64,000 nucleotides of DNA from Streptomyces sp. SID13031 (GTDB taxonomy: Bacteria > Actinomycetota > Actinomycetes > Propionibacteriales > Kribbellaceae). The notes beneath the pieces were generated by a model. It was not told the DNA's origin. It saw only the letters and a list, made by a program, of their open reading frames with translations, and made no database searches. The first letter of the stretch is position 1. Every line of letters starts with the position of its first letter. A program made the translations under genes and the position numbers. The DNA is taken from assembly GCF_010548305.1 (NCBI RefSeq), contig NZ_JAAGLV010000002.1, positions 616,662 to 680,661 of the forward strand, in the 5' to 3' direction. Below, piece after piece: positions 1-7,521 of the stretch.

Positions 1-2
1 TC

Positions 3-479
3 AGCAAGGTCATGCTCCCGACGATCCGGCTGGGCTTCGCCGTCGCGCCGGAGCCGCTGTGGGGTGCGCTGCGGAAGGCGAAGTGGGTTGCGGACTGGCA
101 CTCGGTGCAGCCGATGCAGGCAGCGCTCGCGAGCTTCATCGACGACGGCCGGCTCGCGCGCCACCTCCGCAAGATGCGGCGCATCTACGCCGAGCGCCAC
201 CACCATCTGCAGGCAGCACTCCACTCCACTTTCGACGGCGTACTCCGGCCGCTCCCGAGCCTCGCCGGTCTGCACGTCTCGGTCGTGTCCGACGATCCCG
301 GCTTCGACGACCTGGCGATGGCGCGCCGGGCCGAAGAACTCGGCGGTGAAGTGATGGCTCTCACGTTCCACTCGGTCACCGACATTCCCCGGGTTCGCGG
401 CCTGATCCTCGGGTACGGCGCGCTGCCGGTCGAGCAGATGGACGAGGCCCTCGCCGTGCTCCGCGGCCATCTGCCGTGA
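3..479 (+). CDS. C-terminal part of MocR/PdxR-type GntR-aminotransferase regulator (cut by window start)
   Basis: The reading frame is open from base 3, so the gene begins upstream of the window; about 158 C-terminal residues are present. The first residues, SKVMLPTIRLGF, match the segment just after the PLP lysine in class I aminotransferase folds (GTFSK-x-L-x-P-x-x-RLG). The rest fits the small aminotransferase domain (ILGYGAL near the end). MocR/PdxR regulators couple an N-terminal GntR winged helix to this fold and usually control PLP or amino-acid metabolism. The DNA-binding half is not visible, so a plain aminotransferase cannot be excluded. Confidence 0.72.
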   Translation, partial: SKVMLPTIRLGFAVAPEPLWGALRKAKWVADWHSVQPMQAALASFIDDGRLARHLRKMRRIYAERHHHLQAALHSTFDGVLRPLPSLAGLHVSVVSDDPGFDDLAMARRAEELGGEVMALTFHSVTDIPRVRGLILGYGALPVEQMDEALAVLRGHLP

Positions 480-500
480 ACTGCCTTGAACTGCCTTGAA
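477..500. repeat. Tandem 10-bp direct repeat over the stop codon
   Basis: TGAACTGCCT occurs twice in a row, followed by TGAA. The first unit contains the stop codon of the preceding gene, and the array ends about 43 bp before the next start. It looks like a slippage duplication; no function is apparent. Confidence 0.6.
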
Positions 501-542
501 AACAAGGTGCATCGGCTCGACCTGGTAGGGGAGGGTGTTGCC

Positions 543-1703
543 ATGAGCATCGAACCGTTCCGCGTGGACATCGCGCCGGCCGAGCTGGACGACCTGTACG
601 CCCGCCTCGACCTGACCCGCTGGCCGGAGGAGCTGCCCGGAGTCGGCTGGGCGTACGGCGTACCGCTGAACCACCTGAAGGACCTCGTCCAGTACTGGCG
701 CCACGACTACGACTGGCGCAAAGCCGAGGCCGAGCTCAACGAGTGGGAGCAGTTCACCACCACGATCGACGGTGCTCGCGTGCATTTCGCGCACGTCCGG
801 TCGCCCGAGCCCGACGCGACGCCGTTGCTCATCACGCACGGCTGGCCCGGCTCGATCGTCGAGTTCCAGCGGATCGCGGGACCCTTGACCGACCCACGCC
901 GGTACGGCGGCGAGCCGGGCGACGCGTTCCATCTGGTGATGCCGAGCATCCCCGGCTTCACCCTCTCGGGGCCGACCCGCGAGACGGGCTGGGAGGCGAT
1001 CCGGGTCGCGCGCGCCTTCGCCGACTTGATGGAGCGACTCGGGTACGACCGGTACGGCGTACAGGGTGGTGATTGGGGTGCGGTGATCTCGCGGGAGCAG
1101 GGGCGGCTCTATCCCGAGCGCGTTGTCGGCGTACACCTCAATCTGATCCCGGGTGCTGGAGTGACCTCGGAGCCGACGGAGGCTGAGCTGGCCGCGCTGG
1201 ATCCGAAGGAGCGCGCACGCACGCTCGCGTCGTGGCACCGGTTCGAGGCCTGGCTGAAGGACAAGCAGGGGTACGCCGATCTGCAGGCGACCCGGCCGCA
1301 GACGCTGGCGTACGCGTTGACGGACTCACCGGTCGGCCAGCTGGCGTGGATCGCGGAGAAGTTCGAGGAGTGGTCGGGGGAGGCCCCGATCGATCGGGAC
1401 CATCTGCTGACCAACGTGTCGCTCTACTGGTTCACCAGGACCGCCGGCTCGGCTGGGCGGATCTACTACGAGCGCCACCACGCCGCCTACTGGGGAAGCC
1501 CGATCGAGCCGTCCGCGACGCCGACGGCCTTCGCGGATTTCCCCGAGGACAACTTCATCCCACTACGGCGGATCGCGGAACTGACGAACAACATCGTCCG
1601 CTGGACCGAGTACCCCCGCGGCGGTCACTTCGCCGCACTGGAAGAACCGGATCTGCTCGTCGCCGACATCCGCGCCTTCTTCCGGGGCGTCAGCCAGGTG
1701 TGA
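543..1703 (+). CDS. Epoxide hydrolase, microsomal-type (EHN + alpha/beta hydrolase)
   Basis: A 386-residue protein with an epoxide hydrolase N-terminal domain (about residues 3-110) followed by an alpha/beta-hydrolase core. HGWPGS near residue 99 supplies the oxyanion-hole loop. The nucleophilic Asp lies in GGDWG near 177, and the catalytic His is probably in GGHFAALEEPD near the C terminus. The family opens epoxides to diols, often on xenobiotics or plant compounds, in the cytoplasm. I chose the ATG at 543 because a GGGGAGG ribosome site precedes it and MSIEPFRVDI matches the family start; the frame is open further upstream to 486. Substrate is unknown. Confidence 0.9.
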   Translation: MSIEPFRVDIAPAELDDLYARLDLTRWPEELPGVGWAYGVPLNHLKDLVQYWRHDYDWRKAEAELNEWEQFTTTIDGARVHFAHVRSPEPDATPLLITHGWPGSIVEFQRIAGPLTDPRRYGGEPGDAFHLVMPSIPGFTLSGPTRETGWEAIRVARAFADLMERLGYDRYGVQGGDWGAVISREQGRLYPERVVGVHLNLIPGAGVTSEPTEAELAALDPKERARTLASWHRFEAWLKDKQGYADLQATRPQTLAYALTDSPVGQLAWIAEKFEEWSGEAPIDRDHLLTNVSLYWFTRTAGSAGRIYYERHHAAYWGSPIEPSATPTAFADFPEDNFIPLRRIAELTNNIVRWTEYPRGGHFAALEEPDLLVADIRAFFRGVSQV

Positions 1704-1736
1704 CGGCCGGCCGGTGATCCGGGTATCGCCTGCGCC

Positions 1737-2687
1737 TTACGGGCGTAGTACGAGTTTGCCCGTGGTGCGGCGGGCCCGGAGGTCTTCGTGGGCTTGGCGG
1801 GCTTCGCCCAGCGGGTACTCGGCGACGACCGGTTCCAGTTTGCCGGTGGCGACCAGGTCGAAGAGCTCGGCGAGGGGCTCGCGGTAGTTGCCGGGGAGCT
1901 TGAGGGCGGGGCGGAGCCAGAAGCCGGCGACGGTGAGGTTGTGGTTGGCGAGCAAGGCCGGGTCGAGCAGTGGGCGACGGCCTTCGCGGCCGGCGTTGCC
2001 GTAGGTGACGAGCCGGCCGAACCCGGCGAGTGCTCCGAGGGCGGCGTTGAAGGTCGCGCCACCGGTCGACTCGAGGACCACGTCGACGGGACGATTGTTG
2101 TTCGCGGCAACGACTCTGGCGGCGTACCCGTCCGGGTCGCTGTCGACGGCGATGTCCGCGCCGAGCGAGACGGCCAGCTTGCGCTTGTCATCGGTCGACG
2201 CCACCGCGATCACCCGGCCTGCGCCGAAGTGCCTGGCGAGTTGCACGGCCAGCGTGCCGACCCCACCGGCGGCGGCGTTCACCACGACAGATTCACCGCG
2301 TGACAGGCGAGCGCTGTTGCGCAGCAGGTGCCAGGCGGTGAGTCCTTGGACGAGCAGGGCGAGGGCCTCGGCGTCTCCGACCTTGCCGGGCACGTCCACT
2401 GCGTCGGCGGCGGCGACCAGCGCGAGTTCGGCGTACCCGCCGCCTTCGAAAGTGGGGGCGAGGACCCGGCGGCCGTCCTCGGTCCGGCCGATGACCTCGG
2501 AGCCGGGGACGAAGGGCAGCTCGGTGGCGGTGGTGGAGGAACCGTCGGTGCGATGGGTGTCGGCATAGTTCACTCCCGCGGCGTGGACCTCGACCAGCAG
2601 CCGGCCCGCGACCGGGACCGGCGCCGGCACCTCGGCAGGCACGAGGACCTCGGGTCCGCCGAACCGGCTGACCTGGATGGCACGCAT
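1737..2687 (-). CDS. NADPH:quinone reductase-like zinc-independent MDR oxidoreductase
   Basis: A 316-residue medium-chain dehydrogenase/reductase of the quinone oxidoreductase type. It has a GroES-like N-terminal domain (MRAIQVSRFGGPEVL start, FVPGSEVIG near residue 65) and a Rossmann domain with AAAGGVGTLAVQLARHFGA. The structural-zinc cysteines of alcohol dehydrogenases are absent, which fits NADPH-dependent quinone or enone reduction. The start at 2687 is typical of the family; the frame extends upstream to 2792 without family similarity. A TTGCAACAAG-CTGCAAC element lies about 65-80 bp upstream on its strand. Substrate is not predictable. Confidence 0.88.
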   Translation of the reverse strand: MRAIQVSRFGGPEVLVPAEVPAPVPVAGRLLVEVHAAGVNYADTHRTDGSSTTATELPFVPGSEVIGRTEDGRRVLAPTFEGGGYAELALVAAADAVDVPGKVGDAEALALLVQGLTAWHLLRNSARLSRGESVVVNAAAGGVGTLAVQLARHFGAGRVIAVASTDDKRKLAVSLGADIAVDSDPDGYAARVVAANNNRPVDVVLESTGGATFNAALGALAGFGRLVTYGNAGREGRRPLLDPALLANHNLTVAGFWLRPALKLPGNYREPLAELFDLVATGKLEPVVAEYPLGEARQAHEDLRARRTTGKLVLRP

Positions 2688-2750
2688 GGAATGGTTCCGT
2701 TCTTTCGATGGGGGTTCCACCGTAGGGCCGTAAACCTCCCGCGCCGCAGA

Positions 2751-2767
2751 GTTGCAGCTTGTTGCAA
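2751..2767 (-). promoter_or_regulatory. Candidate operator, TGCAAC-N4-TGCAA type
   Basis: Read on the minus strand the site is TTGCAACAAGCTGCAAC. It lies upstream of the quinone oxidoreductase gene and differs at one base from a site at 35950-35966. A looser copy lies at 50741-50756. The binding protein is unknown. Confidence 0.4.
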
Positions 2768-2860
2768 TGCCGCGCTCACTCTCAGCCGCCACCGGCTCAC
2801 CGAGGGCTCGCGCCCACCCTAGGCGGCGGTGGTCCGGCTCCGGCGAACTATCGTGGCCGC

Positions 2861-3487
2861 ATGAGTTTCACCGGCTTTCCGGCGGCTGCGCTGGACTTCT
2901 ACGACGATCTCGAGATGGACAACAGCAAGACCTTCTGGACGGCGAACAAGCAGGTGTACGAAGAGTCCGTGCGCGCGCCGATGGTCGCGCTGCTCGCCGG
3001 GCTGGAGGAGGAGTTCGGAGCGGCGAAGATCTTCCGCCCGTACCGCGACGTCCGGTTCGCCAAGGACAAGACGCCGTACAAGACAGCCCAGGGCGCCTTC
3101 ATCGCCCTCGGCCCGTCAACCGGGTACTACGTCCAGGTGGCGGCCCCCGGCGTCCGCGTCGGCGCAGGCTTCTACGAGGCCCCCGCCGACCGCCTCGCGC
3201 GAATCCGCACCGCCATCGATGAGGACCGCCGAGGCAAGGAACTCGAGAAGCTGCTCGCCGAACTCCAGTCGGCCGGCTGGGACCTGGGCGGCGAGAAACT
3301 CAAAACCACCCCTCGCGGCTACAACGCCGACCACCCCCGCATCGACCTCCTGCGCCACAAGTCGATGACCCTGGGCAAGTCCTACGGCTTCGAGCCGATC
3401 ATCCACACCGCCGCCCTGGCCAACGAGATCCGCCAAGCCTGGCGAGCCACCGCCCCGTTCCTGGACTGGGTCACCACCAACGCCTGA
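2861..3487 (+). CDS. DUF2461 family protein
   Basis: A 208-residue soluble protein that begins MSFTGFPAAALDFYDDL and continues NSKTFWTANKQVYEESV, the conserved start of DUF2461 (TIGR02453) proteins. The motif FRPYRDVRFAKDKTPYKT near residue 62 is also diagnostic. The biochemical function of the family is unknown. The ATG at 2861 is chosen from this match; the upstream extension to 2759 lacks family similarity. The gene is monocistronic and converges on the XRE regulator. Confidence 0.88.
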   Translation: MSFTGFPAAALDFYDDLEMDNSKTFWTANKQVYEESVRAPMVALLAGLEEEFGAAKIFRPYRDVRFAKDKTPYKTAQGAFIALGPSTGYYVQVAAPGVRVGAGFYEAPADRLARIRTAIDEDRRGKELEKLLAELQSAGWDLGGEKLKTTPRGYNADHPRIDLLRHKSMTLGKSYGFEPIIHTAALANEIRQAWRATAPFLDWVTTNA

Positions 3488-3506
3488 CCGCCGGACCGGA
3501 ACCGGT

Positions 3507-4382
3507 TCAGGTGAAGTCGTGGAGGATCGCGGCCAGTTTGTCGCGGGTTTTGCTGGGTGGGGGTGCTGCCACGCAGAGGGCTTCCATGGTGGCTGTGTAC
3601 TGGTCGAGGTCTTCGAGCTTGTCCAGGTACAGGGCGCTGGTCAGGTGCTCGATGTAGACGATGTCGGGGAGGTCCTGCTCCGGGAAACGCAGGATGCTGT
3701 AGGCGCCGCCGGTGGCTGCATGGCCGCCGGAGTCGAAGGGCATCACCTGGAGCGTCACGTTCGGCAGGTGGGAGGCCTCGATCAGGGCTTCCAGCTGGAC
3801 CCGCATCGTTTTGAGGCCGCCGATCGGGCGGCGTAGTACTGACTCGTCCACTACTGCCCACAGGCGGACCGGCGTCGCTCGCTGGAGGATCTCCTGGCGG
3901 TTGACTCGCAGGGAGACGCGGCGCTCTACCTCTTCGGCCGGGAGCAGCCCGCGGCCGAGCTGGACGACGGCGCGGACGTACTCCGGGGTCTGCAGCAGAC
4001 CGGGGACGAACTGGAGCTCATAAGTACGGATCAGCTGCGCGGCCGACTCGAGCCCTAGATAAGACTGGAACCAGCTGGGCAGTACGTCGCCGAAGCGGTG
4101 CCACCAGCCGGGGTTGTTCGCTTGGCGGGCCAGCGCCAGCAGCCGCTCGCGCTCCTCGCCGTCGTCGACGCCGTAGAGCGTCAGCAGGTCGCGGACGTCG
4201 CGCTCCTTGAAGCCGACCCGGCCCAGCTCCATCCGGCTGACCTTGGATTCCGACGAGCGAATCTCCCAGCCCGCGTCGGAGCGGGTGATCCCGCCCGCCT
4301 CACGCATTCTCCGCAGGTGCGCGCCGAGGATGATCCTCAGCGCGGTCGGCCCGCTTTGAGCGCCCGACTCCGTCACACTCAC
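3507..4382 (-). CDS. XRE-family regulator with DUF5753 domain
   Basis: A 291-residue protein with an N-terminal helix-turn-helix of XRE type (about residues 15-70, including LRRMREAGGITRSDAGWEIR) and a C-terminal DUF5753 domain (about 100-280, beginning near YLGLESAAQLIRTYELQFVP). Such regulators in actinomycetes usually work with a small DUF397 partner, and several are linked to development or secondary metabolism. A DUF397 gene lies 1.1 kb away, and palindromic ATGCACGTGCAT sites sit in the promoters between. Direct regulation of those sites is inference. Confidence 0.92.
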   Translation of the reverse strand: MSVTESGAQSGPTALRIILGAHLRRMREAGGITRSDAGWEIRSSESKVSRMELGRVGFKERDVRDLLTLYGVDDGEERERLLALARQANNPGWWHRFGDVLPSWFQSYLGLESAAQLIRTYELQFVPGLLQTPEYVRAVVQLGRGLLPAEEVERRVSLRVNRQEILQRATPVRLWAVVDESVLRRPIGGLKTMRVQLEALIEASHLPNVTLQVMPFDSGGHAATGGAYSILRFPEQDLPDIVYIEHLTSALYLDKLEDLDQYTATMEALCVAAPPPSKTRDKLAAILHDFT

Positions 4383-4854
4383 CTCCGACGCCCCAGCTCG
4401 TTCCCAGATGGCGGTCGTTCCACCCCGACCGAATCATCTCACGGCCCGGCCCCGATCTGTCGAAGTTCTTACATAAGACTCGTGGGTGCTGTCCGGCGTC
4501 CGGCATCGATGCCAGCCGATGTCACCGTACGTGATCGCCGGCCCGAGGTGCCGGGCCGGCGCCCGAAGGTCGCGTAGTACCGGTAATCGCTTCCCGGTCA
4601 GCGTCTTCGGGCCGTTTCGCGCTCAGATGAGCTTCCGGAGACCCCTCGCTGAGCCTTCAGTTGGTCACAAGTCGAAAACGTGCGGATGCACGTGCATCTG
4701 GCGCTTGCATTCGTTTCATGCGACCGCCATGATTGATCCATGCACAGAAGGTGAGCTGAATCTCGCAAAAAGTGACATCGCGTGATTCGGCAGGCCGGTC
4801 CTACAGACCCGCCGGGCGGTGCGGCCGGCATGACTGGTTGGGGAACCCGAGTCG
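4383..4854. other. 472-bp intergenic region with operator-like palindrome
   Basis: No convincing gene is present. The stretch has lower GC than its neighbours in places. It must carry the promoters of the XRE gene (leftward) and of the small gene at 4855 (rightward). The only clear element is the palindromic site at 4686-4711. Confidence 0.5.
4686..4711. promoter_or_regulatory. Palindromic operator ATGCACGTGCAT with downstream TTGCATT
   Basis: A perfect 12-bp palindrome, ATGCACGTGCAT, is followed seven bases later by TTGCATT. The same arrangement, with six bases between, recurs at 5713-5737 in front of the DUF397 gene. Both lie within about 1.3 kb of the XRE-DUF5753 gene. I infer a binding site for that regulator or its DUF397 partner. 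Confidence 0.55.
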
Positions 4855-5046
4855 ATGAATGACGACGACACAGACGCCGTCGAGTTCGCTGCCCGCCCTT
4901 CCGGCGAGCGAATGCCCGGCGAGCTGACCGAGCGGGAGATCCAGGAACTGGTGGCGCGCTGCCCGGAGCAGCAGCGCTGGGCCTTCGAAGGCTGGCTCCG
5001 CGGGGAGCGCCTGCTGGACGGCGACCCGATCGTGAGCCTGGGATGA
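4855..5046 (+). CDS. Small acidic hypothetical protein
   Basis: A 63-residue acidic protein with no family I recognise. It contains an amphipathic stretch, LTEREIQELVARCPEQQRW, likely helical and suited to protein contact. GGGGAACCC upstream is a plausible ribosome site. The stop overlaps the next ATG (ATGA at 5043-5046), which suggests translational coupling. It lies between an XRE-DUF5753 gene and a DUF397 gene and carries the shared palindrome about 145-170 bp upstream, so it may belong to the same regulatory unit. Confidence 0.6.
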   Translation: MNDDDTDAVEFAARPSGERMPGELTEREIQELVARCPEQQRWAFEGWLRGERLLDGDPIVSLG

Positions 5047-5258
5047 CCACTGAACGAGCGGGAGGACGGAAAATGGTGCGGATCTGGTTGGGCGACCACC
5101 TGATCGCCGAGTACGTCGCGGAGCCCGACCGGGCCTCGCGCTACCAGCGGGTGATGACGCCCAAGTTCACCGGTCTGCGGATCACTGTGGACGGTGCGGC
5201 GACCACTGGCGCCTCCGAGCTTCCCAGCGAGCAGCTCTGGCCGCTCACTGTTCAGTAG
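5043..5258 (+). CDS. Small hypothetical protein coupled to the preceding gene
   Basis: A 71-residue protein with no recognised domain. The ATG at 5043 overlaps the preceding stop. An internal ATG at 5073 (MVRIWLGDHLIAEYV) has a better-spaced GGGAGGA site, so the true product may be 61 residues. The predicted structure is mainly beta. A triplet repeat begins right at the stop codon and a strong hairpin follows, so this is probably the last gene of a two-gene unit. Confidence 0.58.
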   Translation: MTTERAGGRKMVRIWLGDHLIAEYVAEPDRASRYQRVMTPKFTGLRITVDGAATTGASELPSEQLWPLTVQ

Positions 5259-5310
5259 TAGCAGCAGTAGCAGCAGTAGCAGCAGTGGCAGTAGCAGTTA
5301 GGCAGCTGTA
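5255..5310. repeat. AGTAGCAGC microsatellite
   Basis: Tandem units of AGTAGCAGC and AGTGGC/AGTAGC run from the stop codon of the upstream gene for about 55 bp. The pattern suggests slippage. It is directly repeated with no unique spacers, so it is not a CRISPR. Confidence 0.75.
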
Positions 5311-5324
5311 GCAGTACTGCAAAG

Positions 5325-5357
5325 AAAGGCCGGCCTCCTAGCGGAAGGCCGGCCTTT
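5325..5357 (+). terminator. Stem-loop terminator
   Basis: AAAGGCCGGCC and GGCCGGCCTTT form a perfect 11-bp stem with an 11-nt loop, ending in TTT. It lies about 65 bp after the small-gene pair and is symmetric enough to work on both strands. Confidence 0.75.
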
Positions 5358-5366
5358 GCCGTTCCC

Positions 5367-5390
5367 GGCCGGGCCTGATCAGGCCCGGCC
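5367..5390. repeat. Perfect 24-bp palindrome
   Basis: GGCCGGGCCTGA is followed directly by its reverse complement, giving a perfect palindrome with no loop. It sits between two terminator-like hairpins and may add to bidirectional termination. A protein site cannot be excluded. Confidence 0.6.
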
Positions 5391-5395
5391 ACGTT

Positions 5396-5435
5396 AAGAG
5401 GCCCCCTCACCACTCGCCTGGTGAAGGGGCCTCTT
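5396..5435 (-). terminator. Stem-loop terminator of the DUF397 gene
   Basis: AAGAGGCCCC pairs with GGGGCCTCTT, with an inner CACCA/TGGTG pairing. It lies 15 bp beyond the stop of the minus-strand DUF397 gene and is likely its terminator. Confidence 0.7.
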
Positions 5436-5449
5436 GCTCTTGCGGTTGA

Positions 5450-5683
5450 TCAGGCGAGGTCGTCGAACTCGCCGTCGTGAACGCCACCGAGGAATGCTTC
5501 GATCTCGGCCTTGGTGAAGACCAGCGCCGGTCCGTCCGTGTGACGCGAGTTTCGCATCGCCACACCGCCGCCAGGAAGCTTCGCTACCTCTACGCAGTTG
5601 CCTTGGGGGCCACTCCGCTGACTCTTCCGCCAGGTCAGCTCGTCCACCGAGTCGCCGGGCATGCCGTTGTAGACAGCAGTCAT
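5450..5683 (-). CDS. DUF397 domain protein
   Basis: A 77-residue protein. LTWRKSQRSGPQGNCVEVA followed by VAMRNSRHTDGPALVFTKAE is the complete DUF397 signature. DUF397 proteins are small partners of XRE-DUF5753 regulators in actinomycetes, some affecting sporulation or antibiotic production. I chose the ATG at 5683, where the family begins; the frame is open to 5926 without similarity. The shared palindrome lies 30-54 bp upstream, in promoter position, and may mediate control by the XRE protein at 3507-4382. Confidence 0.9.
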   Translation of the reverse strand: MTAVYNGMPGDSVDELTWRKSQRSGPQGNCVEVAKLPGGGVAMRNSRHTDGPALVFTKAEIEAFLGGVHDGEFDDLA

Positions 5684-5712
5684 CAGCTGCACCTTCCGTA
5701 CGTCTTTGGCAT

Positions 5713-5742
5713 ATGCACGTGCATTTGGGCTTGCATTTGCAT
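5713..5742. promoter_or_regulatory. Second copy of the ATGCACGTGCAT operator
   Basis: The identical 12-bp palindrome is followed after six bases by TTGCATT and a further TTGCAT. It lies 30-60 bp upstream of the DUF397 start. Similarity to 4686-4711 extends beyond the palindrome, so chance is unlikely. Confidence 0.6.
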
Positions 5743-6009
5743 CGTACACGTTTGGGGGTCTCGTGTCTGGCTGAATACGCAGCGTCGTCAAACGCCTGTT
5801 GGGTAGGTCTGTCAGATAGCTTTCCGTGACCGATTTCGGCCCTCTCGAGGGCTCGCGCGAGCCGGTGTCGGGCGTTCGGGCGACGGCCGGTGGGCCGTTC
5901 GGCGTAACCCGGCAAGGGGTTGCCAAGTTGAGGAATCAGGCAGGTGTGCGGGCTTCGTTAAATCGGCTCTCAGACACTCATCGCAGGGCCACACCAGGCT
6001 GCCGCTGGT

Positions 6010-6020
6010 ATGCAAATGCA
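6010..6020. promoter_or_regulatory. Partial operator copy near methyltransferase start
   Basis: ATGCAAATGCA resembles the palindrome above with AA replacing CG. It lies 44-55 bp upstream of the preferred methyltransferase start. It may be a weaker site for the same regulator, but it is too short to be sure. Confidence 0.3.
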
Positions 6021-6064
6021 CTACGATGGCGGCAACGATTCCCTACCAGACAAAGGCTGCGTCG

Positions 6065-6892
6065 ATGGCGACTCCCGACAGCCCGGATCCCGCTCCGGAG
6101 TTCGACACCTCCCAACCGACCATCGCTCGCGTCTACGACGCTTTGCTCGGTGGCAAGGACAACTTCGCCGCCGACCGCGAGGGTGCGGCGACCTACCTGA
6201 AGTACGTGCCGGACGCCGGTCGCTGCGCGATCGACAACCGGGACGCGCTCGTCAAGGGCGTTCAGTACCTGGTGCGTTCAGCGGGGATCGACCAGTTCCT
6301 GGACATCGGCAGCGGCCTGCCGACGCAGAAGAACACCCACCAGGCGGCCCAGGAGATCAACCCCGAGGCCAAGGTCGCGTACGTCGACAAGGACCCGATC
6401 GTGCTCGCCCACGGGCGCGCGCTGCTGGCGACGAACGACAGCACCATCGTCGTCACCGCGGACCTGCGCAAGCCGCAGGAGATCCTCGACAACGACGAGA
6501 TCAAGGCGCACCTGGACTGGAGCCGCCCGATCGCGCTGCTGATCGTCGGTATCCACATGCACTTCCACGACGACGAGCTGCCGGACGAGTGGGTCCGCGC
6601 GATCATGGACACGCTGGCCCCGGGTAGCTACCTGTTCATCACCGACTTCGTCGACACCGGTGAGCCGCTGCAGAAGGCGATCGAGCAGGCCGGCCTGGAG
6701 AGCCTGGGCAACGGCTGGATCCGGACCCCGGAGCGGATCACCGAGCACTTCCTCGGTCTGCCGCTGGTCCCGCCGGGTCTGGACTTCCTCGCCCGCTGGT
6801 TCCCGGAGGACCCCGAAGGCGACGTACCGGACGCCGACGACCTGCAGCCGTACCAGCGCATCCTGATGGCAGGGATCGCGAAGAAGGGCTGA
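6065..6892 (+). CDS. SAM-dependent methyltransferase, DUF574 (Methyltransf_19)
   Basis: A 275-residue protein of the DUF574 / Methyltransf_19 family. The signature FDTSQPTIARVYDALLGGKDNF lies near the N terminus (split here: DTSQPTIARVYDALL, then GGKDNF). QFLDIGSGLPTQKN forms the SAM-binding glycine loop. Targets of the family are unknown; it is expanded in actinomycetes and often sits beside XRE-DUF5753/DUF397 genes, as here. The start at 6065 has AAAGG upstream and fits family length; an earlier ATG at 6026 lacks a ribosome site. Confidence 0.9.
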   Translation: MATPDSPDPAPEFDTSQPTIARVYDALLGGKDNFAADREGAATYLKYVPDAGRCAIDNRDALVKGVQYLVRSAGIDQFLDIGSGLPTQKNTHQAAQEINPEAKVAYVDKDPIVLAHGRALLATNDSTIVVTADLRKPQEILDNDEIKAHLDWSRPIALLIVGIHMHFHDDELPDEWVRAIMDTLAPGSYLFITDFVDTGEPLQKAIEQAGLESLGNGWIRTPERITEHFLGLPLVPPGLDFLARWFPEDPEGDVPDADDLQPYQRILMAGIAKKG

Positions 6893-6905
6893 CCTCAGTC
6901 AACCG

Positions 6906-6943
6906 AAGGCGTGCACCTCTCTTCTAGGGGTGCGCGCCTTTTG
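6906..6943 (+). terminator. Stem-loop terminator after the methyltransferase
   Basis: AAGGCGTGCACC pairs with GGTGCGCGCCTT with one mismatch, followed by TTTTG. It lies 14 bp after the stop codon. Confidence 0.75.
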
Positions 6944-6984
6944 TCTGTCCGGCGGTCAGGAGCCACGGACTCTATTGTGATGAC

Positions 6985-7439
6985 ATGGAGCCGTTGCCAG
7001 ACCCGCTGTCCGATGTGTTCGCAGCGTTGAACGTCCGTACCACCGCGCTGTGCGGGTTCGAGGCGACCGGCTCCTGGAAGCTCTGGTTCCCCGTTCGCGA
7101 CCACATCAAGATCGGCGTGGTGCTGTCCGGCTCGTACTGGCTCGCTGCCGACGGCGGCGCCCCGGTGGAGCTGCGGGCCGGCGACTGCTTCCTGCTCGCC
7201 GCGCGCGACACGTTCGTGCTCGCCACCGACTGGGCGGCCCCGGCGGCCGACGGTGAGCAGCTGTTCGGCGATCCGAGTTCGGCTACGCCACCGAGAGCGC
7301 GTTCAGTACTGCCTTCAAGCGCGTCACCGGGGTGCCGCCCGCCCGCTACCGCGATGATCCGCTCGCGGCGGTACCGATTGACCGGCTGGACTGGGTCGCC
7401 GAGCAATTCCGGGCCGCGACGAACGCGCAAGTTTCCTAG
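6985..7439 (+). pseudogene. AraC-family regulator with internal deletion
   Basis: The N-terminal part (about residues 1-92: MEPLPDPLSDVFAALNVRTT onward, then GVVLSGSYWLAADG) is the cupin-type ligand-binding domain of AraC regulators (Cupin_6). In a different frame from about 7270, FGYATESAFSTAFKRVTG followed by VPPARYRDD is the conserved end of the AraC DNA-binding domain, stopping at TAG 7437-7439. Relative to a usual length near 300, about 150 residues are missing, including the first helix-turn-helix. The deletion also shifts frame. The gene is almost certainly inactive. Confidence 0.8.
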
Positions 7440-7521
7440 ACGCCACGAGATGGTCCGCCGGCCCGCGGCTTCGTACCGTCGACAAGGTGGTGCGAACGGC
7501 GCACCCGGCGGAAGGCGGACC

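Larger units (their letters stand above)
5684..6064. other. Divergent promoter region between DUF397 and methyltransferase genes
   Basis: No gene is supported. The region holds the palindromic site at 5713-5737, an adjoining TTGCATTTGCATC run, and a partial ATGCAAATGCA copy at 6010-6020 close to the methyltransferase start. Confidence 0.5.

Noticed and set aside
5255..5310. CRISPR array
   Set aside because: The repeats are contiguous triplet multiples without unique spacers.
3507..5683. Toxin-antitoxin system formed by XRE and DUF397 proteins
   Set aside because: DUF5753/DUF397 pairs are regulatory in known cases, and nothing here resembles a toxin.
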